The notes: generated by a model from the letters alone, not told the origin. DNA of 64,000 nucleotides from Rhizobiales bacterium PAR1 (GCA_002256205.1 NKIW01000001.1:372001-436000), one strand, 5' to 3'. Positions 1 to 8,331 are shown, numbered from the stretch's first letter. Numbers and translations are program-made.

Positions 1-127
1 GGTCGGCCCGCTGCTGATCGGCTATGCAATGGACAAGGCAGGCGTTCTGGGCCTGCCGCTGGCGGTCGCGGTCATGCTGGGCAGTTACGCGCTGCTCGTG
101 CTGGTGCGGCTGCGGCAGAAACCGTGA
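1..127 (+). CDS. MFS transporter, C-terminal fragment (5' end outside window)
   Basis: The open frame enters from the window edge and ends at a TGA at 125-127, giving 41 residues. They begin VGPLLIGYAMDKAG and continue into a hydrophobic helix (LAVAVMLGSYALLVLVRLR), with a basic cytoplasmic end. A GPxxxGxxxD loop followed by a last transmembrane helix and a short basic tail is the usual end of a major facilitator superfamily transporter. The substrate cannot be judged from this fragment, and other multi-helix permeases remain possible. Confidence 0.6.
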   Translation, partial: VGPLLIGYAMDKAGVLGLPLAVAVMLGSYALLVLVRLRQKP

Positions 128-141
128 GCGTTTCGGCAGGA

Positions 142-162
142 AATTGGCGTCACTCGCCAATT
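142..162 (+). terminator. Hairpin after the MFS gene, weak terminator candidate
   Basis: An 8-bp perfect stem, AATTGGCG with CGCCAATT around a 5-base loop, lies 14 bases after the transporter stop codon. No clear T-run follows, so intrinsic termination is doubtful. Confidence 0.35.
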
Positions 163-168
163 GAAGTC

Positions 169-197
169 TTGACTTCGCCCCGCCCATTGCGCATACG
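169..197 (+). promoter_or_regulatory. Possible sigma-70 type promoter for rpmG
   Basis: TTGACT at 169-174 is followed after 17 bases by CATACG at 192-197. The -35 element is good, the -10 is weak. It would give a leader of roughly 85 bases before rpmG; that leader holds a small hairpin (ACGCC near 199, GGCGT near 213). Confidence 0.35.
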
Positions 198-290
198 GAC
201 GCCTCACGCCGGGCGTCTTTCGCTCGGCGCTTTGTTTCATGCGGACGTGGCAGGCCTGTTCTCCACACCGAACTCGCCGGAGGATTGATT

Positions 291-458
291 ATGGCCAAGG
301 CCACGACGATCAAGATCAAGCTGCTTTCGACTGCCGACACCGGCTACTTCTACGTCACCAAGAAGAACGCCCGTACCGCCACTGAAAAGCTGGCGTTCAA
401 GAAGTACGACCCGGTCGCCAAGAAGCACGTGGAATTCAAGGAAACCAAGATCAAGTGA
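291..458 (+). CDS. rpmG: 50S ribosomal protein L33
   Basis: This 55-residue protein starts [13 protein letters not shown] and contains the [18 protein letters not shown] core of bacterial L33, a small large-subunit protein near the E site. It has no cysteine, so it is the zinc-independent form without the CxxC pairs. The length is that of the alphaproteobacterial family. It stands alone, with a possible promoter upstream at 169-197 and a strong intrinsic terminator at 526-553, so it is probably monocistronic. Confidence 0.97.
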   Translation: MAKATTIKIKLLSTADTGYFYVTKKNARTATEKLAFKKYDPVAKKHVEFKETKIK

Positions 459-525
459 TGCGTGCCGCTTCGGCGGCATCCTGACGCGATCTCGGAAGTA
501 CGAGCGAAAGCACGACCGACGAAAC

Positions 526-553
526 AAGGCGCCCAAAGGCGCCTTTTTCTTTG
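526..553 (+). terminator. Intrinsic terminator of rpmG
   Basis: GGCGCC at 528-533 pairs with GGCGCC at 538-543 around a CAAA loop, extended by AA/TT, and is followed by TTTTTCTTT. Confidence 0.85.
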
Positions 554-583
554 TCTTCAGCGTGTTGGAAGAAAATGACTGGC

Positions 584-626
584 CCCAGGAAAGCGGCCAG
601 CCCAAGGAAAGCGGCCGGCCCAGGAA
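584..626. repeat. Imperfect 17/18-bp direct repeats
   Basis: CCCAGGAAAGCGGCCAG at 584-600 is followed by a close copy with one inserted base at 601-618 and a partial third copy (CCCAGGAA) at 619-626. They lie in non-coding DNA after the rpmG terminator. Confidence 0.75.
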
Positions 627-816
627 GGGGCGAGGAGGCAACTCCCCCGTTTCCTGAACCGGCCTGACCCCGTGGGACTCAGGAGATGCGGCGGACCTGA
701 ACATCCCGCGAGGAATTCGCGGTGCAACGGCCTCGGGGCGGGCACCGGTGATTCCATCAGAGGGGTAAGGCTAGCCGAGTCGCGCTGAATGGCAAGGATT
801 GTTCGATTCAGGTGCG
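627..816. other. Intergenic stretch between rpmG and pleD, no gene seen
   Basis: Together with the repeats before it, roughly 260 bases separate the rpmG terminator from the pleD terminator. I see no reading frame with protein-like composition, no tRNA and no clear promoter here. The two flanking genes converge, so no promoter is required. Confidence 0.5.
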
Positions 817-848
817 TAAAGAAACGCCGCCCCTCAAAGGGCGCCGCA
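817..848 (-). terminator. Probable terminator of divK-pleD
   Basis: Read on the minus strand, GCGGCGCCC and GGGCGGCGT form a stem with one mismatch around TTTGAG, followed by TTCTTTACG. It lies about 65 bases beyond the pleD stop. Confidence 0.5.
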
Positions 849-911
849 AGATTCGTTCAGCGAGAATGATTCAGCCCCGAGAATCGAGAATCCCTAGGGC
901 CGTTTAATCGC

Positions 912-2282
912 TCAAGCCGCGGCGCGCACGCAGTTGCGGCCCGAACGCTTGGCTTCGTAGAGCGCGGCATCGGCCTGCTTGAACAGCGCATCGCCCGAGG
1001 CTGCGGCCTTGCTGGTGGTCGCAATCCCGATGGATGCCGTAACCAGCACCGTCTTCTGCCCGCCAGACACCGTGAAAGGCGTCTTCTCGATCGACGTGCG
1101 GATACGCTCGGCAACGCGCTGGGCTGCGAACGGCTCGGTATCGGGCATCGCCACCACGAATTCCTCGCCGCCGAAGCGCGCGACGATATCGATCCCGCGC
1201 ACGGCCTGACGCAGACGTTCGGCGCATTCGCGCAGCACGTCGTCACCGACATCATGGCCATGCTGATCGTTGATCGACTTGAAGTGATCGAGATCGAGCA
1301 CCAGCAGCGACACTGCCGCCCCACGCGCGACATCATCGCTCATCAGGCTGGAAAGCTGGGTCTGGAGATAACGGCGGTTGTGCAGCTTGGTCAGCGGATC
1401 GACGATCGCCAGTTCCATCGACGCCTTGAGATTATCGCGCAGGCGCTCCTGATAGCGTTTCTTGCGGATCTGCGTCGTCACACGGGCGATCAGCTCGTTC
1501 CGGTCCACCGGGCGGATGAGGTAATCATTCACCCCCATATCGAGCGCGCGGTGGATGCGCGGGTCTTCGGGCGTTTCCGCCAGCACGAGAATCGGCAGGT
1601 TGCGCATCTTGTTATCGGCGCGGATCTGCGAAATCAGCCGCAAGGGGTCGGCGCTGTTGAGGCCGAGACTGAGCACGGCAACGTCGTACCCCACTTCCGA
1701 CAAGCGGGTCATGGCCTCGGGCGCATGCACCTCGATTTCAACCGTATGATGCTGCTGGAGCGCTGCGCTCATCCGGTCAGCGGCATTGGCGCGATCCTCG
1801 ATCAGAAGCACGCGTCCGTTCTGGCCATCTTCGGCGGCCGCCATGGCGAGCGGGTCCGGCAGACCGAGACCGCTGGAGCTGACAGCACGGGCCCGCAACT
1901 CGTCGGTGAGGTTCTTGAGGCGCGCAAGGCTGCGCACACGGGTCAGCAGGGCAAGTTCGTTGATCGGCTTGGTGAGGAAGTCATCGGCGCCGGCCTGAAG
2001 CCCCGCCAGACGATCAGACGGGCTGTCGAGCGCCGTCACCATGACGACAGGAAGATGCGCCGTCGAAGGGGCAGCTTTCAACCGACGGCAGACTTCATAG
2101 CCGTCCATGCCGGGCATCATGACATCGAGCAGCACGACATCGCATTCGCCACGTTCGCAGATGTCGAGCGCCTGCGGGCCGCTCATGGCGGTCACTACCG
2201 AGAAATATTCCGCCGTCAACCGAGCCTCGAGCAGCCGGATATTGGCAAAAACGTCATCGACGATCAGAACTCGCGCGGTCAT
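912..2282 (-). CDS. pleD: PleD: response regulator with diguanylate cyclase domain
   Basis: The 456-residue protein has the PleD order REC, REC-like, GGDEF. The first receiver (about 1-120) has the acidic pair D9/D10 and the phospho-acceptor D53 in VVLLDVMMPGMDG. The second receiver (about 155-270) lacks a clear acceptor aspartate (YDVAVLSLGL). The cyclase domain carries GGEEF at 371-375, and RGID (R362, D365) just before it fits the RxxD inhibitory site for c-di-GMP feedback. In Caulobacter PleD makes c-di-GMP at the stalked pole during the swarmer transition. It follows divK by 38 bases on the same strand, the usual alphaproteobacterial operon. An active, product-inhibited enzyme is expected from these residues. 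Confidence 0.97.
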   Translation of the reverse strand: MTARVLIVDDVFANIRLLEARLTAEYFSVVTAMSGPQALDICERGECDVVLLDVMMPGMDGYEVCRRLKAAPSTAHLPVVMVTALDSPSDRLAGLQAGADDFLTKPINELALLTRVRSLARLKNLTDELRARAVSSSGLGLPDPLAMAAAEDGQNGRVLLIEDRANAADRMSAALQQHHTVEIEVHAPEAMTRLSEVGYDVAVLSLGLNSADPLRLISQIRADNKMRNLPILVLAETPEDPRIHRALDMGVNDYLIRPVDRNELIARVTTQIRKKRYQERLRDNLKASMELAIVDPLTKLHNRRYLQTQLSSLMSDDVARGAAVSLLVLDLDHFKSINDQHGHDVGDDVLRECAERLRQAVRGIDIVARFGGEEFVVAMPDTEPFAAQRVAERIRTSIEKTPFTVSGGQKTVLVTASIGIATTSKAAASGDALFKQADAALYEAKRSGRNCVRAAA

Positions 2283-2320
2283 GTGACCCCTACCCTTTGA
2301 AAACCGTCAGAAAACGCGCG

Positions 2321-2686
2321 TCAGCCGATGAAGCTACGAACGGTTTCGATAAACTTGGAGACCGAAATCGGCTTGGAGAGATAGCCCTCGCAACCTGATT
2401 CCCGGATGCGCTCCTCATCGCCCTTCATCGCGAAGGCCGTGATCGCTATCACTGGAATCTGGCGCAGGTGCTCGTCTTCCTTGAGCAGCTTGATGATATC
2501 GATGCCGGAAACCTCCGGCAGCTGGATATCCATCAGGACAAGATCCGGATGATGCTGGCGCGCCAGATCGAAGCCTTCGAGGCCTGCGCGCGCTTTCAAT
2601 GTCGAATAGCCATGCGCTTCAAGCAAATCGTTGAAGAGCTTCATGTTGAGGTCATTATCCTCAACGATCAAAACGGTCTTGCCCAT
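2321..2686 (-). CDS. divK: DivK: single-domain cell-cycle response regulator
   Basis: The 121-residue protein is one receiver domain: acidic pair E9/D10, phospho-acceptor D53 in VLMDIQLP, and the conserved lysine in YLSKPISV. The start [18 protein letters not shown] is characteristic of DivK. In alphaproteobacteria DivK is phosphorylated by DivJ and dephosphorylated by PleC, and through DivL/CckA it controls CtrA activity and asymmetric division. It is the first gene of the divK-pleD unit. I found no convincing CtrA box (TTAA-N7-TTAA) in the 180 bases upstream. Confidence 0.97.
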   Translation of the reverse strand: MGKTVLIVEDNDLNMKLFNDLLEAHGYSTLKARAGLEGFDLARQHHPDLVLMDIQLPEVSGIDIIKLLKEDEHLRQIPVIAITAFAMKGDEERIRESGCEGYLSKPISVSKFIETVRSFIG

Positions 2687-2868
2687 CCCCGGCTACCCGT
2701 ACCCCGTTGGTCAAACGGCGCGTTCCGGAACGGTCCGCACCTCTCGGCAAACCTAGCGAGGAACCCTGAATCAATCTGTAACCAGTGCATTTTACGCGAT
2801 CAGCGCTGCCGCCTTTGGCAAAGATGGTTTAGAGAGAATTTCGTTTCGGCCCATCCAGGAGAGATGCC

Positions 2869-3156
2869 ATGGCGATCCGGCATGAAAACCACGATCCCGA
2901 GGCGATGGCGATCGACGCCCTCGGATACATCGCCGAAGACCCCGAACGGCTCGACCGTTTCCTCGGCGTGACCGGGCTCGACCTTTCCACGCTGCGCGCG
3001 GCGGCGAGCGAGCCGCAATTCTTCGTCGCCGTACTCGATCACCTGCTCTCGGACGAAGCCCTGCTCCTGAGCTATGCCGCTAACCGCCGCCTCAACCCCG
3101 AAGCCATTGCGCTCGCCCGGAAACGGCTGGGCGGCGCGCATGAGTTTGATGCGTAG
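2869..3156 (+). CDS. DUF3572 family protein
   Basis: A 95-residue, mostly helical acidic protein with no signal peptide or membrane segment. The composition and the motif ALGYIAEDPERLDRFL with a helical C-terminal half match the DUF3572 family of alphaproteobacteria, which is often encoded divergently from divK as here. The start has GGAGAG about eight bases upstream (AGGAGAGATGCC before ATG). The function is unknown; the location suggests, but does not show, a link to the cell cycle. Confidence 0.85.
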   Translation: MAIRHENHDPEAMAIDALGYIAEDPERLDRFLGVTGLDLSTLRAAASEPQFFVAVLDHLLSDEALLLSYAANRRLNPEAIALARKRLGGAHEFDA

Positions 3157-3177
3157 CGCTTATTTCTTGCAAGTTTT

Positions 3178-4053
3178 CTATTTCTTGCACGCCTCGACCG
3201 GCAGCGGCTCATAGCGCACAGCGCGGGCTGCGAGGCTGAATTCGGGGAATTCGAACACGAGATCGCTGACAACGCCATTTGCAAACGTCACCGAACGCAT
3301 GGTGTAAACCGGCACGCGATCCCCCGGTGTATTGTCGTAATAGGCGATGGAAATCGGCCAGCGCGGCACGGAATCAAGCGCGGCACCCCGCACAGCCTTC
3401 TCGAGTCGCTCGTTCTTGTCGCCTTCCATCTTCGCGCCGATGGTCGCGGTCGTCTCGAAGATGCGCTCGCCGCCTTCCGAGCCATCGAAGAGCCGGGCAT
3501 CGAAGCGCCGCTCGCCGCTCTGTGCGGCCTGCAACAGGCCGATCATCATCGCCGAGGGAAACTGCACGGAACCGTCGAAATCACCCTTCTTGCCCTTGGG
3601 GCGGGTCAAGGCGACCGAAACCGAACCGTCCGCGACGCGTTTGGCCTCACCATCGGCATTGCGCAGCACCTGACCATTGATCTGGTTATTCACGGTGAAG
3701 CGGAAGTTTTTCCCCAGACCGTCTTCCCAGAGATTGACACGAAAATCGAGGTTCCGAGTCTGGCCATCGGCATCGGCAAGACTGGTTGCCTGCCGGAAAT
3801 TCGTCGCGAACCCTTCGCAGGTGTTCCCGGTGAACTCGATGGCGATCACGCCAGTCGCCGAGGCGAAGAGATTGCCCGATTTCGGACCAAGGCTCACCTC
3901 ATAGGCAATCCTGTGCGGTTGAAGCTCGATCGCCGCCGCGCCGCTTGGCGCCGCCATCGCGACAGATGCGCTCGCAAAGAGCACCGGAACACCAGCAAGA
4001 AGGACGAGAGAAGACCGGGTGGAGGTAAATTTCATCGGGCGTCTGGCTTTCAT
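3178..4053 (-). CDS. DUF1849 / EipB-like periplasmic envelope protein
   Basis: With the start at 4053 the product has 291 residues and a signal peptide ending near AMA-APS. The mature part is a beta-rich domain with two cysteines, one in NTCEGF (about residue 79) and one in EACKK three residues from the end (about 289). This pair matches the conserved disulfide of the DUF1849 family, whose Brucella member EipB is a periplasmic beta-spiral protein needed for envelope integrity. An ATG at 4035 (MKFTSTRSS) would also leave a full signal peptide, and a GTG at 4119 would lengthen it; none has a strong ribosome-binding site. It converges with the DUF3572 gene. Confidence 0.85.
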   Translation of the reverse strand: MKARRPMKFTSTRSSLVLLAGVPVLFASASVAMAAPSGAAAIELQPHRIAYEVSLGPKSGNLFASATGVIAIEFTGNTCEGFATNFRQATSLADADGQTRNLDFRVNLWEDGLGKNFRFTVNNQINGQVLRNADGEAKRVADGSVSVALTRPKGKKGDFDGSVQFPSAMMIGLLQAAQSGERRFDARLFDGSEGGERIFETTATIGAKMEGDKNERLEKAVRGAALDSVPRWPISIAYYDNTPGDRVPVYTMRSVTFANGVVSDLVFEFPEFSLAARAVRYEPLPVEACKK

Positions 4054-4258
4054 CAGCAGGGATGATTCGGCAAAGCCCTCGGCCTCGCCACGAGAATGCG
4101 TATCATCATGGCGAAGCACGTGGCAAAATTCCGGCGAAATACCGTGAACAAGCCGTCAATGGGTGTGAAAATTTCGCTTTTCTACCGATTTTTGGGGCTG
4201 TTTCCACATCCGTCAAGGCATTACGCTACACCCACGTCCCAGCCCCACGGAGAGTTTC

Positions 4259-4729
4259 ATGTCCAAAGTCGAAGCCAGATTGCGCGAACTCGGGATTACC
4301 CTCCCGACCCCCGTGGCACCGGTGGCGAATTACGTGCCCTTTCGCCGCAGCGGCAACCTTCTGATCCTCGCCGGGCAGATCTGCGCCGGGCCGGATGGCA
4401 AGATCGCGGATCGCCACAAGGGTAAGCTCGGCGGCGCAGTGACGCCCGAAGCCGGCGTTGAGGCCGCGCGCTTTTGTGCCATCAACCTCTTCGCGCAGGC
4501 AAAAGCGGCGCTGGGCGATCTCGACCGGATCACCGCTTGCCTGCGTCTCGGCGGCTTTATCGCCGCTACGCCAGAGTTTTCCGCCCTCCCCGGCATCATG
4601 AACGGCGCTTCGGACCTGATGGTCGCGGTGCTGGGCGAGGCGGGCAAACACGCGCGCTCGACCGTTGGCGTGCCGGTGTTGCCGCTCGATTGCGCCGTGG
4701 AAGTCGAAGCCATCTTCGAGGTCGAGTAA
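4259..4729 (+). CDS. RidA/YjgF-family protein (first of two)
   Basis: The 156-residue protein belongs to the Rid superfamily, small trimeric proteins, some of which hydrolyse reactive enamine/imine intermediates. It has the ILAGQI segment, a helix with AARFCAINLFAQAKAALG, and the closing VPVLPLDCAVEVEAIFEVE strand. The catalytic arginine seen in true RidA (R105 region, RT/S..) is not obvious: RSTVGVPVLPLD keeps the arginine position. The length and N-terminus (LRELGITLPTPVAPVANYVP) fit the longer YjgF/chorismate-mutase-like subgroup. SD AGAG precedes the ATG. The phosphodiesterase gene follows after six bases, so the two are probably cotranscribed. Confidence 0.88.
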   Translation: MSKVEARLRELGITLPTPVAPVANYVPFRRSGNLLILAGQICAGPDGKIADRHKGKLGGAVTPEAGVEAARFCAINLFAQAKAALGDLDRITACLRLGGFIAATPEFSALPGIMNGASDLMVAVLGEAGKHARSTVGVPVLPLDCAVEVEAIFEVE

Positions 4730-4735
4730 ACCCTG

Positions 4736-5506
4736 ATGGCCCTGCCTTACACGCCAAAGCCTCTGCCACCGGGCGCACTCGCCCGGCCCATCGCGCATCG
4801 CGGGCTGCATATGCTGGCCAACGGCATCGTCGAGAATACCAAGAGCGCCTTTGCAGCAGCGATTGCAGGCGGTTTTGGCATTGAATGCGACATTCAGGCG
4901 AGTGCCGACGGCGAGGCCATGGTGTTCCATGACTTCCTGCTGAACCGCCTGACGACCGCCGAAGGGCGCACCGACAGCCTCTCCGCCGAGGCCCTGAAGC
5001 GCCTCGCTTTCAAGGCCGGCTCAGACGGCATGGGCACGCTTTTGGAGCTGTTCGACCAAACCGCCGGCAGGGTTCTACTCGTCGTGGAGGTCAAAAGCCG
5101 CTTCGATGGCGATAATCGCATCGCCGGGCGGATAGCGGACCTCGCGAAGGGCTACACGGGCCCGCTGGTGTTCAAATCCTTCGATCCGGAGAAGATGATC
5201 GCGCTCCGCGAAGCAGGTGTCACGCACCCCATCGGCATCGTCGGCGAGAGCGATTACGAGCATCCGGAGTACGCGCTTCTCTCCGCCGAGCAGAAGCGCG
5301 GCCTCGCAAACCTCCTGCATATCCCGCGCTCGCAACCCGATTTCATCTCGTGGAACCATAAGGATCTGCCCTCCGCCGGGCCGTTCCTCTGCCGTTCGAT
5401 GCTCGGTCTGCCGGTGATGAGCTGGACGATTCGCAGCGCCGAAGCGGCGGTAAAGGTCGCCTCCCACATCGACCAGATCGTCTTCGAAGGTTTTCTGCCC
5501 GCGTGA
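4736..5506 (+). CDS. Glycerophosphodiester phosphodiesterase family protein
   Basis: The 256-residue protein has the GDPD TIM-barrel signature: IAHRG at the start of the domain (about 19-23), ENTKSAF, then ECDIQASADGEAMVFHD, supplying the His-Arg, Glu-x-Asp and second His residues that bind the metal and act in catalysis. VVEVKSR carries the next acidic strand. Such enzymes cleave glycerophosphodiesters to glycerol-3-phosphate and an alcohol. There is no signal peptide, so it is cytoplasmic. The gene follows the RidA-like gene by six bases. Confidence 0.93.
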   Translation: MALPYTPKPLPPGALARPIAHRGLHMLANGIVENTKSAFAAAIAGGFGIECDIQASADGEAMVFHDFLLNRLTTAEGRTDSLSAEALKRLAFKAGSDGMGTLLELFDQTAGRVLLVVEVKSRFDGDNRIAGRIADLAKGYTGPLVFKSFDPEKMIALREAGVTHPIGIVGESDYEHPEYALLSAEQKRGLANLLHIPRSQPDFISWNHKDLPSAGPFLCRSMLGLPVMSWTIRSAEAAVKVASHIDQIVFEGFLPA

Positions 5507-5551
5507 CATTCAGGCCCTTGGAGGAACGCGCGAGCGCGGTACATCTAGGCG

Positions 5552-6892
5552 ATGACCGACACCGCGCGCTCCTCCGCAAGACCTGTGACCATTGAGGTTC
5601 TCACCGCCATCGGCGATATTGCCGCCGGTGAATGGGACCGTTTGGCGCATGGCCCGCGAGAGAACAAAAATACGCGCGATTTCAGCGCCTTGCTGGCGGC
5701 AATCGAATCACCCACGCCTCGTCTGGATTCAAATCCTGAGCGCCCTGATTCAGAAGATGAACAGGCAGAATCAGAACACGAAGCCGCGGAATCATGCCAT
5801 GAGGAAGACGAGGCCAACCCCTTCATTTCGCATGCCTTTCTCTCGGCACTGGAGGAGTCCGGTTCGGTCGGAGGCAAGACCGGCTGGACGCCCCTGCACC
5901 TCATCGCCCGCGACGCCGAGGGGCGCGCGATCGGTGCCGTTCCGGCCTATGCGAAATCCCATTCGCGCGGCGAATATGTCTTCGATCACGCCTTCGCCGA
6001 TGCCTTTGCGCGTGCCGGCGGGCGCTATTATCCCAAGCTTCAGGTTTCAGTGCCCTTCACTCCGGCCACCGCTCGCAAGCTCCTGATCGCGCCTGAAGCC
6101 GAGCCGGATGAAACCCGTGCGGCCCTCGTCGGCGGGCTGACATCGCTGCGCGAGCGCATCAAGGCTTCTTCGGTTCATGCAACCTTTCTCACCGAGCAGG
6201 ATCGCGGCTTTCTCGATGAGAGCGGCTTTCTCCTGCGTACCGATCAGCAATTCCATTTCATCAATCGGGGCTATCAAACCTTCGAGGATTTCCTCACCGC
6301 CCTCGCCTCGCGCAAGCGCAAGGTGCTCAAGCGGGAGCGGCGCGAGGCGCTGGCCAACGGCATCACGGTCGAATGGGTAACCGGCAAGGATCTCACCGAA
6401 GCGCATTGGGACGCGTTTTTCGCCTTCTACATCGACACCGGCAACCGGAAGTGGGGCTCGCCCTATCTCACGCGCGCCTTCTTCAGCCGCATCAACGAGA
6501 CCATGGCGGATAAAACCCTGCTGGTGATGGCAAGACGCGACGGGCGCTACATCGCCGGCGCGCTCAATTTCATCGGCCAGAACGCGCTCTATGGCCGCAA
6601 CTGGGGCGCCATCGAGCATCACCCCTTCCTGCATTTCGAGCTGTGCTACTATCAGGCAATCGACTTCGCGCTCTCACGCGGGCTTTCCCGTGTCGAGGCA
6701 GGCGCTCAGGGCGAACACAAGCTCGCGCGGGGCTATCAACCGGTCAAGACATGGTCCGCTCATCGCTTTGCCGATGCCGGTTTCCAGCGCGCCGTGGCGC
6801 ATTATCTCGATCACGAGCGGCAGGAAGTCGATCACATGCAGGCCGAGCTTGAAACGCTCACCCCGTTTCGGCGTGGGCCTGCCGCCATCTGA
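5552..6892 (+). CDS. DUF482 / FemAB-like peptidoglycan-type acyltransferase
   Basis: The 446-residue protein matches the DUF482 group annotated as peptidoglycan biosynthesis/recognition, a GNAT/FemAB-like fold. Recognisable family segments are NPFISHAFLSALEESGSVG, WTPLHLIARD, FDHAFADAFARAGGRYYPKLQ, SRKRKVLKRERREA, and the C-terminal GAQGEHKLARGYQPVKTWSAH. Residues about 30-88 are an insertion not expected in the family: a charged stretch dominated by Glu, Asp and Ser. No signal peptide is seen. The substrate is not known for this family; aminoacyl transfer is inferred from the fold. Confidence 0.85.
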   Translation: MTDTARSSARPVTIEVLTAIGDIAAGEWDRLAHGPRENKNTRDFSALLAAIESPTPRLDSNPERPDSEDEQAESEHEAAESCHEEDEANPFISHAFLSALEESGSVGGKTGWTPLHLIARDAEGRAIGAVPAYAKSHSRGEYVFDHAFADAFARAGGRYYPKLQVSVPFTPATARKLLIAPEAEPDETRAALVGGLTSLRERIKASSVHATFLTEQDRGFLDESGFLLRTDQQFHFINRGYQTFEDFLTALASRKRKVLKRERREALANGITVEWVTGKDLTEAHWDAFFAFYIDTGNRKWGSPYLTRAFFSRINETMADKTLLVMARRDGRYIAGALNFIGQNALYGRNWGAIEHHPFLHFELCYYQAIDFALSRGLSRVEAGAQGEHKLARGYQPVKTWSAHRFADAGFQRAVAHYLDHERQEVDHMQAELETLTPFRRGPAAI

Positions 6893-7036
6893 CGGGATAG
6901 CTTTGTGCGAAAACGCACAGGAACCAAATGCACATTCGGGCATTGTCAACTCTGGCGCAGCAGCGCACACTGCCTTGGCGGGCGACACAGGATCACGAGT
7001 CGTCGAGACGGGGCTTCAACCAGGAGGACTTCGCGA

Positions 7037-7357
7037 ATGGATATGGAAACGCGTGCTTTGGAGGACAAGGTCCTCGATCGTCGTTCAACTCTCAGGGCCC
7101 TGTTCGGCCTGGCTGCTGTTGCCGTGGGCGCAACCGCCATTCTTGCACCGGCTGCCGCTGAAGCGGCAACACCGACCCCGACACCTGCTCCCGCCGCGCC
7201 GGCAAAGGACAGCGAAATCGGCAAAGACTCCGAGCTGCCGAAATCAGATCCGACATACTATTACCGCCGCCGCCGCGTGTTCTACCGCCGCCGGGTGTAT
7301 TACCGCCCGCGCCGCGTCTATTATCGCCGCCGCTACGTGCGCCGCGTCTACTGGTAA
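7037..7357 (+). CDS. Exported Arg/Tyr-rich repeat protein
   Basis: The start at 7037 has AGGAGGACT about ten bases upstream. The 106-residue product has a twin-arginine-like N-terminus (DRRSTLRALFGLA), a hydrophobic stretch ending in AAAEA-A, a Pro/Thr/Ala linker (TPTPTPAPAAPA), a short charged part, and then about 33 residues made almost only of Tyr, Arg and Val in units such as YYRRRRVFYRRRVYY. It is expected to be exported, by Tat or Sec. The tail would be strongly basic and aromatic, suited to bind acidic envelope polymers; that role is inference. It is followed by its own terminator. Confidence 0.75.
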   Translation: MDMETRALEDKVLDRRSTLRALFGLAAVAVGATAILAPAAAEAATPTPTPAPAAPAKDSEIGKDSELPKSDPTYYYRRRRVFYRRRVYYRPRRVYYRRRYVRRVYW

Positions 7358-7378
7358 GCCCGGGAGGCCTACCCGACG

Positions 7379-7403
7379 AAGGGCAGCTCCGGCTGCCCTT
7401 TTT
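7379..7403 (+). terminator. Intrinsic terminator after the Arg/Tyr-rich gene
   Basis: GGGCAGC at 7381-7387 pairs with GCTGCCC at 7392-7398 around TCCG, flanked by AA and followed by TTTTT. Confidence 0.88.
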
Positions 7404-7444
7404 CGTGTTGAATGCTGAAAATCTTTCGAGCCGATGGAATGCAG

Positions 7445-7864
7445 ATGACCTACGATCCCAACAACATCTTCGCGAAAATCTTGGCGGGCGAAATCCCCTG
7501 CCACAAGGTCTACGAAGACGATGCGGTGCTCTCGTTCATGGACATCATGCCCCGGTCTCCCGGTCACCTGCTGGTGATCCCCAAGGCACCTGCACGAAAT
7601 CTGCTCGATATTGCGCCGGATGTGCTGACCAAGCTCATCCTCCAGACCCAACGGATCGCCAAGGCTGCCGTTTCCGTTCTCGGCGCCGATGGCCTGACGC
7701 TTCAGCAGTTTTCGGAAGCCGCTGGCGGGCAAGAAGTCTTCCATATCCACTTCCATGTGTTGCCCCGCTGGGAGGGCATCCGGCTGCAATCCCATCCCGC
7801 GCCCAAAGCCGATATGGCGGTTCTTGCGGAACAGGCGGCCAAAATCCGCGCTGCACTCGGCTGA
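7445..7864 (+). CDS. HIT family nucleotide-binding hydrolase
   Basis: The protein (139 residues from 7445) has the histidine triad HIHFHVLPRW near residue 100, preceded by the HIT-fold segments NIFAKILAGEIPCHKVYED and MDIMPRSPGHLLVIPK. HIT proteins of this HinT/FHIT-like branch hydrolyse nucleoside phosphoramidates or dinucleotides, the central histidine acting as nucleophile. In-frame ATGs also exist at 7412 and 7439; MTYDPNN at 7445 matches where family members usually begin, although no start has a strong ribosome-binding site. Confidence 0.92.
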   Translation: MTYDPNNIFAKILAGEIPCHKVYEDDAVLSFMDIMPRSPGHLLVIPKAPARNLLDIAPDVLTKLILQTQRIAKAAVSVLGADGLTLQQFSEAAGGQEVFHIHFHVLPRWEGIRLQSHPAPKADMAVLAEQAAKIRAALG

Positions 7865-7870
7865 TTGCGC

Positions 7871-8320
7871 ATGAGGCCTGCCGTTACGGCGGTTCTCGGT
7901 CTCGCCGCCTGGATGGCTTGCGCCCCGGCGTCCGGCACGCCGATGCGGGTGCTGGACCTTTATGACGAACCTATGGTGCTCACAGGCGATATTCTCGCCC
8001 GTTACGCAGCCGGAAACCCGCCTGATCCGTTAAAAATGCCGTTCGTGCCACGCATCCGCAGCGCTTTCGCGCGCGCGGATATCGCGGCCGATCCTGTCAC
8101 GGGCGCGAACGAGGTCAAGCTCGGCCCTTACACCATTGCCCCGACTCGGATGGAAGACGACAAGCGCGGCAATGTCGTGGTGCGCCTCCTGAATGCAGGC
8201 GTCAGCTCAACGGTGACCTTCGCCTTTGACCGCACGTCGGGAGACTGGCTAATCACTGACATCCGCTACGGCAACGGCGAAACCCTGCGCAAACTGCTGC
8301 AAATCCCGGCGCCGAGGTAG
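7871..8320 (+). CDS. Exported protein of unknown function
   Basis: The 149-residue product starts MRPAVTAVLGLAAWMACAPASG, a short signal peptide, followed by a soluble domain that ends VTFAFDRTSGDWLITDIRYGNGETLRKLL. The final strand-turn-strand with DWLITDI resembles the NTF2-like DUF3828 group, but I cannot place it with certainty. It starts six bases after the HIT gene stop (a TTG at 7865 is also in frame), so it is likely cotranscribed with it. Confidence 0.7.
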   Translation: MRPAVTAVLGLAAWMACAPASGTPMRVLDLYDEPMVLTGDILARYAAGNPPDPLKMPFVPRIRSAFARADIAADPVTGANEVKLGPYTIAPTRMEDDKRGNVVVRLLNAGVSSTVTFAFDRTSGDWLITDIRYGNGETLRKLLQIPAPR

Positions 8321-8331
8321 TCAATCACCAC

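Noticed and set aside
2687-2868. CtrA binding site upstream of divK
   Set aside because: No TTAA-N7-TTAA, even with one mismatch, is convincing here.
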